Assembly (NCBI GenBank): GCA_026391795.1
Contig: JAPLDI010000002.1
Span: 47,730 to 109,411 of the forward strand
From: Bacteroidota bacterium
GTDB taxonomy: Bacteria > Bacteroidota > Bacteroidia > Bacteroidales > FEN-979
Reading direction: 5' to 3'
Length of the DNA stretch: 61,682 bases
Shown piece by piece: positions 1 to 8,885 of the stretch; position 1 is the stretch's first letter; each line of letters opens with the position of its first letter. A program made the translations under genes and the position numbers. The notes beneath the pieces are model-generated. The model did no database searches. It was not told the origin of the DNA and was given only the letters and a program-made list of their open reading frames with translations.

Positions 1-10
1 TCGTTCAACT

Positions 11-213
11 GGTTGGAGAAACAGCGCTGGGTACAGCTGCGTTGCGGTGACGAGGCCACCCGGCCTGAGGGAAATAAATATTAGAAGTAGAAAAGTTTAT
101 TGATCCTGCAATATTATAATCTCGTTGTGAATCCTTTTGGACGAGCAAAAGAAATGAACAAGAAAACAGGCCTCCTGGCCTGAGGGCAGGAAAATCGTGA
201 CACGTAACGCGTA
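11..213. repeat. Long inverted repeat, arm A
   Basis: About 200 bp whose reverse complement recurs, nearly unchanged, at 12043-12245. Both arms share the path from a GGTTGGAGAAACAG end, through a segment containing TTGATCCTGCAATATTATAA, to a TCGTGACACG end. No intact gene is inside. The two arms bracket about 11.8 kb of ordinary genes. It is either a dispersed element present twice in opposite orientation or the two ends of something larger; no transposase is visible beside either arm. Confidence 0.85.
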
Positions 214-539
214 ACGCGTCTCTGCGGTTAAAATAAATAGCGAAAAACAAATAGCGAACAGCGAATAGCGAACAGCGAATGACGAACAGCGAAAAGAGGA
301 GAAATGATAAGTTGACGGAAAAGCACTATTTTTACTAATCAGTATAAAGATGTCATGAAAAAATATTCCGGTGGGGTTGGCCATTCGTCATTAAGGAAGA
401 GAGATTGCTTTTGTGTGCCTTTGTGAAGACCTTTGTGCGCCTTTGCGGTTAAATTTTTTTAATCACAAAGACACGATGAATTAACAGCGAAAAGCGAAAA
501 GCAAAATCAGGTATCAGTGAAAAAATAACAGAGATAATC
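214..539. repeat. Gene-free spacer of short tandem and dispersed repeats
   Basis: No gene is seen. The stretch holds an AGCGAAC/AGCGAAT near-heptamer array (about 235-300) and one copy of the CTTTGTGCGCC...TTTGCGGTTAAA module (about 410-450) that recurs in many spacers of this window. Short frames here come from the repeats and show no protein family. Confidence 0.7.
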
Positions 540-1247
540 ATGAAAACAAGATCAAGATTCATCGTTCTTTGTCTGCTCGTGGCCGGTGCAGGCAGTTTCT
601 TTTCCGGCCATGCTCAGACCGTCAATAAATATGGCCTTAAGGTCATCTCCGATTACCAGGAGTACCTGAAAAGCATTGTTGCCGATAACGCAAACTTGCT
701 GGTAAACATCCGGCAGGAAATCCCGGAGATCGTTCTCGATATAAAATATGCCACGAAGGATAATTTTATACATGAATCCGTCTACAAGCAGCCCCTTGCC
801 TTTGCCCGGAAGCCTGTAGTGGAGGCCCTTGCTGACATTCAGGCGGAACTCAAAATCCTGGGCCTCGGGTTAAAGATATGGGATGCCTACCGTCCCTATT
901 CCGTTACCGTTAAATTTTATGAGAAGACGCATGACTCGGTCTATTGTGCCGTTCCCTGGAAGGGGTCACGTCACAACCGGGGCTGTGCCGTCGATCTGAC
1001 CCTCATCGACCTGAAAACGGGCAAGGAGGTTGCAATGCCCACCGCCTATGATGATTTCACGGACAAGGCCCATCCCGACTTCATGAACTTACCTGAAAAC
1101 ATCCTGAAGAACCGCGAATTCCTGGTCTCCCTGATGAAACGGTACGGGTTTACACCCTATCCTTCCGAATGGTGGCATTATGATTACCAGGGATGGGAGA
1201 AGTTCGATCTGATGGATATTCCGTTTGAACAGCTCCACATAAAGTAA
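540..1247 (+). CDS. ddpX: D-alanyl-D-alanine dipeptidase, VanX/DdpX-like (peptidase M15D)
   Basis: Zinc dipeptidase expected to cleave D-Ala-D-Ala or related cell-wall dipeptides in the periplasm. The 235-residue protein begins with a signal peptide (cut likely after HAQ, residue 26). The M15D zinc site is visible: SRHNRGCAVD gives His145 and Asp152, and EWWHYDY gives catalytic Glu210 and ligand His213. DAYRP with Arg118 matches the conserved transition-state arginine of VanX. No vanA/vanH-type genes are nearby, so a role in peptidoglycan turnover or D-Ala-D-Ala use is likelier than glycopeptide resistance. The gene stands alone, with repeat-rich spacers on both sides. Family assignment is firm; substrate is inferred. 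Confidence 0.9.
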   Translation: MKTRSRFIVLCLLVAGAGSFFSGHAQTVNKYGLKVISDYQEYLKSIVADNANLLVNIRQEIPEIVLDIKYATKDNFIHESVYKQPLAFARKPVVEALADIQAELKILGLGLKIWDAYRPYSVTVKFYEKTHDSVYCAVPWKGSRHNRGCAVDLTLIDLKTGKEVAMPTAYDDFTDKAHPDFMNLPENILKNREFLVSLMKRYGFTPYPSEWWHYDYQGWEKFDLMDIPFEQLHIK

Positions 1248-1547
1248 TTCCGTTAATACGCCTGCCTGCCGCAGGCAGGGATTACTAATTTTTTTCTCTG
1301 CGGCCTTTGCGTCTTGGCGTCTTTGCGGTAAAAAGAAGGTTTCTCAGAGGTTCACAGAGAAGACACAGAGAACCACAGAGGTTCTGTACCAAAACAGGTA
1401 TTCTGTATCACTTAAAAAAATTAAACTGCTAAGACGCTAAGGCGCAAAAATCACTCAGGAAATCCTGACCTTATAGTAAAGGAAAAGGGTAATGAAATCA
1501 GGAATGAAATTTTCGCTATTTCGCTATCTCGCTATCTCGCCATTTCG
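1248..1547. repeat. Spacer with short tandem repeats
   Basis: Holds a GCCTGCCTGCCGCAGGCAGG palindrome (about 1260-1280), a CTTTGCGTC module, CACAGAG-type near-octamers (1340-1385) and a TCGCTATT/TCGCTATC octamer array (1513-1557). The last array runs into the 3' end of the next minus-strand gene. No gene is seen. Confidence 0.7.
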
Positions 1548-2084
1548 CTATTTATTCGTCTCCCGGTCAAAGGTCCCTTCGCTCTTCTCCACCTCCTTGC
1601 CATCGAGGGTGACGACGTAAGAGAGGAAACAGCTGTTTTCGCTTTTGTACTTGCAGTCGATGCTTTCGGTATACTTCTTACCGTCGCGCAGGCTGCTGTG
1701 GGCCAGCGTGAAATGATCGGGCGTGACCCAGGTGAAGGTATGGTCGTGAGCCGTTCCCATGTTGTCGACAGAATACCAGTGAAGTTTCTTAGCATAGGGA
1801 TCGTAGCCGATCAGGTTGCTGCACTTGTAGTTCCCCATCGTCGGACTTGTAGCCGTCTCCTCCATATAGACCCCATGGCCTTCGGCAACGGGGGTGTAAA
1901 CAACGGTATAGTCGACCACCTCGGTTTTGCCTCCTGCTTTCATGGTAAAATGGGAATGCCAGGTCCCCAGGTACTTCGAAAAGTTGGAGATGCCGGCATC
2001 AATCTTCTGCTCCTGTGAATAAACGGATGAAATCATCAGTATCATCGCGGCTGCTGAAACCAGGGTTATAATTTTTGTTCTCAT
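1548..2084 (-). CDS. Secreted DUF1579-like protein
   Basis: A 178-residue exported protein with a signal peptide (cut near VYSQE, residue 24). The mature part resembles the DUF1579/lipocalin-like group: a KYLGTWHSHF start, a GYDPYAKKLHWYSVDNMGT central strand pair and a late EGTFDR strand, suggesting one antiparallel barrel. Function is unknown. It is monocistronic, with a TATATTTG -7 box 30 bp before the start. Its last codons lie next to a TCGCTATT repeat array, so the exact C-terminus may vary between strains. The family call rests on remembered motif pattern and is moderate. Confidence 0.65.
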   Translation of the reverse strand: MRTKIITLVSAAAMILMISSVYSQEQKIDAGISNFSKYLGTWHSHFTMKAGGKTEVVDYTVVYTPVAEGHGVYMEETATSPTMGNYKCSNLIGYDPYAKKLHWYSVDNMGTAHDHTFTWVTPDHFTLAHSSLRDGKKYTESIDCKYKSENSCFLSYVVTLDGKEVEKSEGTFDRETNK

Positions 2085-2113
2085 TGATTTACCTCTTAAG
2101 ATTAATTATGCGG

Positions 2114-2121
2114 CAAATATA
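2114..2121 (-). promoter_or_regulatory. Bacteroidota -7 box (TATATTTG)
   Basis: Exact TAnnTTTG match on the minus strand, about 30 bp upstream of the DUF1579-like gene. No clear -33 TTG at the expected distance. Confidence 0.5.
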
Positions 2122-2244
2122 GGCTGACATCGAGGTTTTTGTATCTGTTTTCCGAAAACAGTATGAGATTTCATGAAGAACAGGCTCAATCACCGCCGGG
2201 AAACTTTATCTTTGCTGTCAGCCCAGTTTGATTCGCAGCAACCT

Positions 2245-3141
2245 ATGACGCGGTACCCGATTCCACATTTAACCCTGTTCCTCCTCTTTTTCATCTCCCT
2301 TCCGGGGATGGGGCAGGAGCCGAAGCCGGTCACCGTGGGGATCTTCACCGACTGCCAGTACTGCAACTGCGAACCGGGTACCGAGCGGTACTACCGGTTG
2401 TCGACAACGAAGCTGGATTCCTGTATCAAAGAGTTCAACACCCTGAACCTGGATGGCGTCTTCCACCTGGGCGACATGATCGATCACGGGTATGAGAGTT
2501 ACGACAGCATCCTGCCCCGGTTCCGGCAGTTCAGGGCGCCTCTGCACCTTGTGCTGGGCAATCACGATTACATGATCAAAAAGCAGTACAAGCCGGGCCT
2601 CCCCGGTCATATCGGGATGAAGGAGGACCACTACCGGGTGGATCTCGGCCAGTGGACATTCCTCGTGCTGAACGGCGACGACCTGAGCTATGTTGCACCC
2701 CAGACGCGGGTGCAGAAAGAGGAACGTAACGAACAGGTCAGCATCCTCTATTCGAACCTGGGGGTGAACGGCATGATCTGGAACGGCGGCATCGGCATCG
2801 AACAGATGAAGTGGCTTGATGCGCAGCTCACCGATGCCGGGAAGGAAAACCGCAAGGTGATCGTGGTCTGCCACTTCCCGCTCTTCTCACGATCCGACCA
2901 TAACCTCTTCAACCGCGATGAGCTCTTTGCGATGATCGCCCGGTATCCTTGCGTAAAGGCCTACTTCTGCGGTCATTACCACTCCGGAAGCTATACCCGG
3001 AAGGAGGGGATCCACATTGTCAACTTCAAAGGGATGGTCAACACCGGCGTGAATGCCTTTGCGGTGGTGACCCTCACGGCCGACAGCATCCTCATCAGAG
3101 GTTACGGACGGGAGACAAGCCGCAGGCTGGGGGTGAGGTAA
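2245..3141 (+). CDS. Secreted calcineurin-like metallophosphoesterase, ADP-ribose/CDP-alcohol diphosphatase type
   Basis: A dinuclear-metal phosphoesterase. From the chosen ATG the protein has 298 residues. The frame is open to 2173, but the later start places a clean signal peptide (cut near GMGQ, residue 24) at the N-terminus. All five family blocks are present: Asp36-x-Gln38, GDMID 76-80, GNHD 105-108, His210 in VCHFPL, and GHYH 243-246. The ERYYRLS segment at 47-53 and the DxQ first block are typical of the Mn-dependent ADP-ribose/CDP-alcohol diphosphatase group (ADPRM), so a nucleotide-diphosphate or CDP-alcohol substrate is the best guess. Acts outside the inner membrane. Confidence 0.85.
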   Translation: MTRYPIPHLTLFLLFFISLPGMGQEPKPVTVGIFTDCQYCNCEPGTERYYRLSTTKLDSCIKEFNTLNLDGVFHLGDMIDHGYESYDSILPRFRQFRAPLHLVLGNHDYMIKKQYKPGLPGHIGMKEDHYRVDLGQWTFLVLNGDDLSYVAPQTRVQKEERNEQVSILYSNLGVNGMIWNGGIGIEQMKWLDAQLTDAGKENRKVIVVCHFPLFSRSDHNLFNRDELFAMIARYPCVKAYFCGHYHSGSYTRKEGIHIVNFKGMVNTGVNAFAVVTLTADSILIRGYGRETSRRLGVR

Positions 3142-3267
3142 AACAGTGTTACGTTTCGCTCCCGTCAAATCTCAGATTATATTATTCAATTTCAGCCGGT
3201 TACTAATTTTGTAACAATATTGTTGGCTCTCCATACAGAGATGTAACACATTTGTCGGATTAAAAAC

Positions 3268-3299
3268 TTGCATTTCCCTTCCCCGGCGCAGCATCTTTG
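3268..3299 (+). promoter_or_regulatory. Likely promoter for the S74 fibre gene
   Basis: TTG at 3268-3270, 21 bp spacer, then CATCTTTG at 3292-3299 (consensus TAnnTTTG). It implies a 5' leader of about 155 nt. It lies in the 318-base gap between 3141 and 3460, which otherwise shows nothing. Confidence 0.45.
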
Positions 3300-3459
3300 C
3301 AACAGCTACATATCAGGATTGTTTTCCTCCCTTATTAAATCGGATTTTTCAGGAGAAAAATTCTTCTTTATGAATTTCCGGTGACCGCGCCTGTTGTGGC
3401 TTTTGATTTTTTATCGGTGCAGATGAATCAGTTAATGATCAAAAGTTAAAAGAGAGCAT

Positions 3460-5994
3460 ATGAAAAAGGTAATCCTTATTTTCTTTTTTGGGTTTCTGGC
3501 TGCCGGCTCAACCTTCTCCCAGGTAGGGATCGGCACAATGAATCCGAACTCTTCCTCGATGCTTGATATTTCAAGCAGCACGAAAGGACTCCTGATCCCC
3601 CGGATGACGACTCTCCAGCGAAACAGTATCCCGTCACCTGCCGATGGATTGCTGGTCTATGACACCGATCTTCGTGCCTATTATTTTTTTCAGAACACCA
3701 GCTGGCAACCTGTTTCTCCGGCCGGGCTTACCGGATCAGGTGCATCGGGACAGGTGTCGCTCTGGAGCGGGGCAACCGTTTTATCGGGAGACAATTCCCT
3801 CTATTGGGACAACCTGAACAAGCGGTTCGGGATCGGGACCAGTTCCCCCGCTTCCCGCTTTGTGGTTGCCAACGGGTCGTCCGTTTCGACCTTTTCGGTG
3901 GAGGCCCCGACGGAATTGAGCGGGATCTGCAATACGTTCTCAGGAAATGCTGCCGGGCGCAATACCACGACAGGGCAAAAGAATGTTTTTATCGGCGACA
4001 GTGCAGGAATGCTGAACACCACAGGCGGATCGAATGTCGCCATCGGGACCGGCACGCTCAAGGGAAATACCACCGGAAACTTCAATACAGCCATCGGCTT
4101 CAATGCACTTGTAAAGAATACCGGGGGGGTATCGAATACAGCGATCGGGATGAATTCGCTTTACTCGAACACCACGGGCCTGTCAAACACGGCCACCGGT
4201 TACCGTTCGCTTTTCCTGAATACGTCTGGAAATTACAACACAGCCCACGGGTACCAGGTTCTTCAGAGCAACACGACAGGATACAAGAATACCGCCTTCG
4301 GGTACAATGCGCTTCAGAACAACACGGCGGGCAATGACAACACGGCGACCGGGAGTGGCGCTCTTTATACAAACACCACGGGATTCAGCAATACCGCCAT
4401 CGGTGAAAACACCCTCTATTCGAACACCAACGGGGCATACAATACGGCCATCGGCATCAGTACACTTTTTCTGAACACCACAGGGGCAGCCAACACCGCC
4501 GTGGGATCGCTGTCGCTCAACAGCAATACAACGGGCAGTTCCAATACCGCCACCGGGATGCAGGCGCTCTGCCTGAACACCTCGGGTTCATTCAACACGG
4601 CCGACGGGCTGAACGCCCTTTACTCGAATACGACCGGACAGTACAACACGGCCACCGGGTATCATGCACTTTATGCAAACTCAACGGGTTACGGCAATAC
4701 AGCCGACGGGTACAAATCACTTTTCTTCAATACCTATGGCAACAGCAATACCGCCGCCGGGTACATGGGGCTCTATGCGAACACCACGGGCTCGGGCAAT
4801 TCGTCCTTCGGATACATTGCACTTTCGAACAACACCGAGGGGGTATGGAATACCGCCACCGGATACGGGGCTCTTCAATCGAACACAACGGGTTCATACA
4901 ACACGGCCCACGGCTACGGAGCACTTTATTCAAACACAACCGGCCAGTCGAATACAGCCCTGGGAGAGCTGGCACTTTATATCAACACGACGGGCAACTA
5001 TAATGCTGCCTTCGGAAATTCCGCACTGTTCTTCAATACAACCGGCAACTGCAACCTGGCGCTCGGGAATTCAGCGCTTCAGAACAATACCACGGGCTCA
5101 TTCAATACGGCCGCCGGGTATCTTACTCTTCAAACGAACACCACGGGTTCCTGCAATACCGGCACCGGGTTGCAGACCCTCTGGGCAAACACCACCGGAA
5201 ACAACAACACATCCAATGGGTACCAGGCGCTGTATAACAACACCACGGCCTCTGAGAATACGGCCACCGGGATTGTTTCATTGAATGCAAATACAACGGG
5301 TTCATACAACACCGCAACCGGTTCCCATGCACTTTACCTGAACACCACGGGCCAGAACAATACGGCAAGCGGGTATGGTGCACTTTATATGAATACCACC
5401 GGCCAATCCAATACAGCAGAGGGTTTCCAGGCGGGCTACAACAACAGTACCGGATCGGGGAATACATTTATCGGGTACGGGACGAATTGCCCGGCCGCTA
5501 ATTTATCCAATGCAACAGCCATCGGGAACGGGGCCCAGGTTGATGCCAGCAATCATGTCCGTATCGGGGATGTCAATGTCACGCAGATAGGGGGCCAGGT
5601 GGGATGGTCAAATTTATCGGATGTACGGTATAAGGATAACATCACCGGCCTCTCGTTCGGGCTCGGCTTCATCCTGAAACTGCGGCCGGTGGAGTATACG
5701 ATGAAACAAGGCAACGGACGCAAGGACTGGGGTTTCATTGCACAGGAGGTCGAAGGTCTGATCGGGAACGACAAGAATATCCTTACCATCGGCAAAGGCA
5801 ACGACCGACTGCTGGGACTGCGTTATACCGATTTCATCGCGCCGATGGTCAGGGCCATACAGGAACAGCAAACCCTGATCGAAAACCAGCAAACCCGGAT
5901 CGATAAACAGGAACAGCAGATCGAAGCGCTCCTGAAACGTGTTGATAGCTTGGAAAACAGGATCCCTGAAACGGGATTGGCCATTAAGAATTAG
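3460..5994 (+). CDS. Secreted fibre protein with 17-residue repeats and C-terminal S74 (endosialidase-type) chaperone domain
   Basis: An 844-residue exported protein. The signal peptide ends near TFSQ (residue 20), followed by VGIGT and an N-terminal domain to about residue 165. Residues 186-678 are 29 consecutive 17-residue units, consensus NTTGxxNTAxGxxALYx, the pattern of YadA-head and phage tail-fibre beta-helices. The C-terminus is an S74 intramolecular chaperone: SDVRYKDNI near 727, LRPVEYTM, then GFIAQEVEGL. After it comes a coiled coil rich in Q/E/I ending in LKRVDSLENRI. The family trimerises and usually cuts itself at the S74 boundary. No phage genes are nearby, so a cell-surface adhesin is more likely than a tail fibre. 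Confidence 0.88.
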   Translation: MKKVILIFFFGFLAAGSTFSQVGIGTMNPNSSSMLDISSSTKGLLIPRMTTLQRNSIPSPADGLLVYDTDLRAYYFFQNTSWQPVSPAGLTGSGASGQVSLWSGATVLSGDNSLYWDNLNKRFGIGTSSPASRFVVANGSSVSTFSVEAPTELSGICNTFSGNAAGRNTTTGQKNVFIGDSAGMLNTTGGSNVAIGTGTLKGNTTGNFNTAIGFNALVKNTGGVSNTAIGMNSLYSNTTGLSNTATGYRSLFLNTSGNYNTAHGYQVLQSNTTGYKNTAFGYNALQNNTAGNDNTATGSGALYTNTTGFSNTAIGENTLYSNTNGAYNTAIGISTLFLNTTGAANTAVGSLSLNSNTTGSSNTATGMQALCLNTSGSFNTADGLNALYSNTTGQYNTATGYHALYANSTGYGNTADGYKSLFFNTYGNSNTAAGYMGLYANTTGSGNSSFGYIALSNNTEGVWNTATGYGALQSNTTGSYNTAHGYGALYSNTTGQSNTALGELALYINTTGNYNAAFGNSALFFNTTGNCNLALGNSALQNNTTGSFNTAAGYLTLQTNTTGSCNTGTGLQTLWANTTGNNNTSNGYQALYNNTTASENTATGIVSLNANTTGSYNTATGSHALYLNTTGQNNTASGYGALYMNTTGQSNTAEGFQAGYNNSTGSGNTFIGYGTNCPAANLSNATAIGNGAQVDASNHVRIGDVNVTQIGGQVGWSNLSDVRYKDNITGLSFGLGFILKLRPVEYTMKQGNGRKDWGFIAQEVEGLIGNDKNILTIGKGNDRLLGLRYTDFIAPMVRAIQEQQTLIENQQTRIDKQEQQIEALLKRVDSLENRIPETGLAIKN
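4015..5493 (+). repeat. 51-bp coding tandem repeat, 29 units
   Basis: Units of exactly 17 codons run without break from residue 186 to 678 of the fibre protein. The conserved positions (N-T-T-G, N-T-A, G, A/S-L) would stack on successive rungs of a solenoid. Constant unit length with divergent codons suggests old duplication under selection rather than recent slippage. Confidence 0.95.
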
Positions 5995-6080
5995 GTATTG
6001 GGTGTTGGGTATTAGGTGTTAGGTGTTGGGTATTGGGTGTTGGGTATTGGGTGTTGGGCTTTAGGTATTGGTATTGAGTA
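5995..6080. repeat. TTGGGTR heptamer array
   Basis: About ten heptamers TTGGGTA/TTGGGTG/TTAGGTR directly after the stop codon of the fibre gene. Runs of GGG every 7 nt fit a G3N4 G-quadruplex pattern on the plus strand. Confidence 0.85.
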
Positions 6081-6177
6081 AAGGGGCGGTGGGCGTGCGT
6101 TCCGGGGAGCCGGGAGATACGTCAGGAAGGAACGGGAACGGAAGTCTCCCGGCCTGAAAGTTAATAACAGAAAACAA

Positions 6178-6585
6178 TCAATCCAGTAAAAACCGGTCGG
6201 TTGTTAAAATAACCTGTGAATCCGGAATTTTGGTACCGGCATCATTTTCGGCGGTAATAAACAGTTTAATGGGTTTCGCCGAAGATGCCTTGTTAAACGA
6301 CGCTTTTAGCTTCGTTGACAAAAAGGTTGTTGCACTCTTCAGCTGGCCGATGCATTCCGTTACTTCAAGGTCATTCACCATCCATACCAGGTATACTTTT
6401 TTTGATGGCTGCAGCCTGTTGACTTCGGCTAAATTTGATATCCTCAACCGGATACAATAATTTTCATTCAGGTCCTTTTTTACTTTCACGTACCCCCGTG
6501 CTGCCGGAACAACGGCGGAACTTAAAAAAACGACTTTTTTGACGAACAGGTTTTTTACAAAAAGCTTCAATCCAGGTGCTTTCAT
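6178..6585 (-). CDS. Small protein resembling the C-terminal domain of anti-sigma-K factors
   Basis: 135 residues from the chosen ATG; the frame is open upstream to 6675 but that extension looks like non-coding sequence. The body reads as one beta-sandwich domain: ARGYVKVKKD, NYCIRLRISNLAEV, YLVWMVND, CIGQLKSAT, IKLFITAENDAG and SQVILTT. The order VWxV...GQLK...ITAE matches the extracellular RskA-type domain. No signal peptide or transmembrane anchor is evident from this start, and no sigma factor is adjacent. Function in anti-sigma control is not supported by context; a stand-alone binding or stress domain is possible. It sits just downstream of a CsbD-like gene on the same strand. Confidence 0.6.
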   Translation of the reverse strand: MKAPGLKLFVKNLFVKKVVFLSSAVVPAARGYVKVKKDLNENYCIRLRISNLAEVNRLQPSKKVYLVWMVNDLEVTECIGQLKSATTFLSTKLKASFNKASSAKPIKLFITAENDAGTKIPDSQVILTTDRFLLD

Positions 6586-6685
6586 AATAAAGGGTTTTAG
6601 GGTCCGGAATATTCTTCTGAGGAAGATATAAAGGTACGGTTCAACCCCTCTCAGGTTAAACAGTACCTTTTTCAAAAGCAGATGA

Positions 6686-6871
6686 TCAATGTTTTGACAT
6701 TATCTTGTCAAGTTCTGCTTTGGTTTTGCCAAGTTTGATCTGGAGTTTTCCCAGCATTTCGTCTTTTTTTCGATCTGCAAACATGGGATCATTATCGGTC
6801 AGGTGTGCTAACTTCTGTTTGAGCAGGCCTTTCTGCTCATTCCAGTTTCCTTTTGCTTCTGTAGTGTTCAT
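6686..6871 (-). CDS. CsbD-like stress protein
   Basis: 61 residues from the internal ATG, which gives the usual CsbD start: MNTTEAKGNWNEQKGLLKQK. The GNWNEQKG motif and an all-helical charged body (LGKLQIKLGKTKAELDKI) match the CsbD family of general-stress proteins, usually about 60-70 residues. The open frame extends to 6946 but the added residues are not family-like. Molecular function is unknown in the family. It may share a transcript with the downstream 6178-6585 gene. Confidence 0.75.
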   Translation of the reverse strand: MNTTEAKGNWNEQKGLLKQKLAHLTDNDPMFADRKKDEMLGKLQIKLGKTKAELDKIMSKH

Positions 6872-7103
6872 TGTCTTGAAATTTAGTCGTGAAAATAGTT
6901 CCACAGTGCAAAGGTGAGGGCATAAAGCAGGGAAAGCGTTACACAACTCTGGAAATATCTTACATGATTCACAGGTGTATCAACAGGCTGATCACCGATG
7001 GGTGAGGTGCGGTCTCAATTCGTGACGCGTCACGTGTTACGCGTTACGCCTTCACCGTCAGCTGTTTTTTTAGATAGTTATATAGAAACGGTCTAAACAG
7101 CAT

Positions 7104-7111
7104 TACCTTTG
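7104..7111 (+). promoter_or_regulatory. Bacteroidota -7 box (TACCTTTG)
   Basis: Exact TAnnTTTG match about 76 bp before the start of the small alpha-beta barrel gene. A -33 TTG is not clear. Confidence 0.4.
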
Positions 7112-7186
7112 CATCCTCAGGATCGGGTCGATGATCGATATCAGGAGATCCTGCAATAGTTTAACATGAATTTAAAAACACCAGAT

Positions 7187-7453
7187 ATGACAACAGTAGT
7201 AATCCGTCACAAAGTCGGAAATTTCGATACATGGCTCAAGGGCCACCAGGACAGGGTGAATGCATTTTCGCCGGTCGTTTCAAGTTTTAAAACCTTCCGG
7301 GATGCAGATGATCCCAACTCAGTCGCGATGGTCATGCAGGTGGCCGATCTTGAGAAGCTCGGTGAGATGGTAAATGACCCCAAACTCAAGCCTTTCAAGG
7401 AGAAGCATACGGTTATTGAACCGATCGTTGTTTCTTTTGAAGTGGCGGTTTGA
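7187..7453 (+). CDS. Small dimeric alpha-beta barrel-like protein
   Basis: 88 residues from the chosen ATG; an alternative start at 7166 adds seven residues. The pattern is beta (TTVVIRHKV), helix (FDTWLKGHQDRVNAF), beta (VVSSFKTFRD), beta (SVAMVMQVAD), helix (LEKLGEMVNDPKLKPFKEK), beta (PIVVSFEVAV). This is the ferredoxin-like fold of the antibiotic-biosynthesis-monooxygenase/cyclase-like superfamily. No catalytic residues can be assigned. The gene is isolated and followed by a heptamer array. Fold assignment is moderate; function unknown. Confidence 0.55.
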   Translation: MTTVVIRHKVGNFDTWLKGHQDRVNAFSPVVSSFKTFRDADDPNSVAMVMQVADLEKLGEMVNDPKLKPFKEKHTVIEPIVVSFEVAV

Positions 7454-7465
7454 GGGAAGGAAAAG

Positions 7466-7506
<41 letters not shown>

Positions 7507-7581
7507 AAAAAAATCGTAATTCCTAATTCGTAATTATTTCTTTGTGCGCCTTTGTGAAGACCTTCGTGCGCCTTTGTGGTT

Positions 7582-7801
7582 AAAAGAAAATTAGTCAATA
7601 GGCAATAGGCATTAAGGACTGCCGACTGCAAGAAAGGGGTTGCTTCGTCCCCCGAGTACTCGGGGTCCTCGCAATGACAACGGTTGGGGGGAGGGAAGGA
7701 GATTGCTTCGTCCCGAGAACTTGGGACTCGCAATGACAAAATGCGAAATGCGAACAGCGAACAGCAAATAAATACGCCGTGTACCGTGTACCGTGTACCG
7801 C
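7582..7801. repeat. 220-bp direct repeat, copy 1 (contains REP-like palindromes)
   Basis: Nearly identical to 8665-8884. Inside are a CTGCCGACTGC segment, two REP-like units of the GATTGCTTCGTCCC...CTCGCAATGACA type (one with the palindrome CCCCGAGTACTCGGGG), a GCGAACA heptamer run and GTGTACC heptamers. The two copies bracket the genes at 7947 and 8223. Confidence 0.92.
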
Positions 7802-7946
7802 TTTAGAGGCTGACAACCAGGACCAATAAACAGGAAAAGCATGGTAAAACCCGGGAAGCCCTGAAAAGTAATCCTTCAACAAATCGATAATTATGCGTAT
7901 CTTGTTGAAATCCCAAGAATTTTAAGTAATTAGTAGAAAACGAACG

Positions 7947-8177
7947 ATGAAAAAAAGCACGCTGGAGTATCGAATGATGATGGAGCATAACCGGTTGAAA
8001 ATACCCAATTCAAAACTGCTGACAGGTTCGCTGGCTGGTAAATATCCCATTTCCCTCGACGGGGGAAGAACGACCATATTTATTTCCGATATGAGCAAGG
8101 AGGCAGAGATCCGGGAAAAATACCAGCAGCGGCAGGACAACAAGCTTTTTTTCTTTGCCAAGAAGCCAAAGGTATAA
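7947..8177 (+). CDS. Small conserved protein, paralogue of 16652-16870
   Basis: 76 residues, no signal peptide. The central part LLTGSLAGKYPISLDGGRTT-IFISD-MSKEAEIREKY matches the product at 16652-16870 at most positions (KYPxxLDxGRTxIFISDxSxExEIRxxY). Two copies in one window, with the same spacing, indicate a real family. I do not recognise its function. The shape (short N-terminal tail, compact beta hairpin, charged C-terminal helix) would suit a small nucleic-acid or protein-binding protein, but this is only a guess. It lies between the two 220-bp direct repeats with the LETM1-like gene. Confidence 0.6.
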   Translation: MKKSTLEYRMMMEHNRLKIPNSKLLTGSLAGKYPISLDGGRTTIFISDMSKEAEIREKYQQRQDNKLFFFAKKPKV

Positions 8178-8222
8178 TTTCTTAATTTTGGGTGGGAACC
8201 CTAACGGACTGAAAGCAGATTC

Positions 8223-8684
8223 ATGAGATCGTTGCGTAAACGGATCATTGCCTATCTCCTGGGCATCTTCACCCTCCCGAAGGTCAAGGAACAGGTTGCC
8301 CGGTATGCCAGGGCTTTTATGGGTGAAGCTTCGCGGTATTCTTCCGGGTTCAGGGGAGAAGCCCTTGAAACCCGGGATGCCTTTGTCATTCTTGCCAAGT
8401 ACATAAAAAGGGAGAAGATCACCCGGCTTGAGAAAAAGCAGTTTCAGCACCAGGTTGTCGACCTGCTGAAAGGCACCGGTGTGGTTGTCCCGGTGATGCT
8501 CATCCCGCTGCCCTTCATCAGCACCCTGCTCCTGATCATCATGGATCACCTCCTGCTCAGCATGAACATCAAGATCCTTCCTTCTGCATTTTATCCCGAA
8601 AACAAGCCCGGGTTGCTTACCCCTGAAGGGGTTGAAGAGGACCTGGCCGTGGTAGAGGTTAGTGAAAAGAAAATTAGTCAATAG
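8223..8684 (+). CDS. LETM1-like membrane protein
   Basis: 153 residues. An N-terminal helical region leads to ITRLEKKQF, then VVDLLKGTGVVVPVMLIPLPF, a hydrophobic helix (ISTLLLIIMDHLLLSMNI) and KILPSAF. This order, ending in ILPSAF, is that of the bacterial LETM1-like family, whose function is poorly defined. One or two membrane segments lie around residues 80-115. The last five codons (for KKISQ) and the stop fall inside the second 220-bp direct repeat, so the C-terminus is made by repeat DNA. Confidence 0.7.
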   Translation: MRSLRKRIIAYLLGIFTLPKVKEQVARYARAFMGEASRYSSGFRGEALETRDAFVILAKYIKREKITRLEKKQFQHQVVDLLKGTGVVVPVMLIPLPFISTLLLIIMDHLLLSMNIKILPSAFYPENKPGLLTPEGVEEDLAVVEVSEKKISQ

Positions 8685-8884
8685 TCAATAGGCATTAAGG
8701 GCTGCCGACTGCAAGAAAGGGGTTGCTTCGTCCCCCGAGTACTCGGGGTCCTCGCAATGACAACGGTTGGGTGGAGGGAAGGAGATTGCTTCGTCCCGAG
8801 AACTTGGGACTCGCAATGACAAAATGCGAAATGCGAACAGCGAACAGCAAATAAATACGCCGTGTACCGTGCACCGTGTACCGC
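8665..8884. repeat. 220-bp direct repeat, copy 2
   Basis: Differs from 7582-7801 at only a few bases. It begins inside the 3' end of the LETM1-like gene and ends one base before the stop codon of the convergent gene at 8886. Recombination between the copies would delete or duplicate about 1.08 kb. Confidence 0.92.
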
Positions 8885-8885
8885 G

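Noticed and set aside
540-1247. Glycopeptide-resistance reading of the VanX-like gene
   Set aside because: No vanH, vanA or vanRS partner is nearby, and DdpX-type enzymes are common in cell-wall recycling.
3460-5994. Prophage tail fibre
   Set aside because: No phage structural, packaging or lysis genes are near, and the protein has its own signal peptide.
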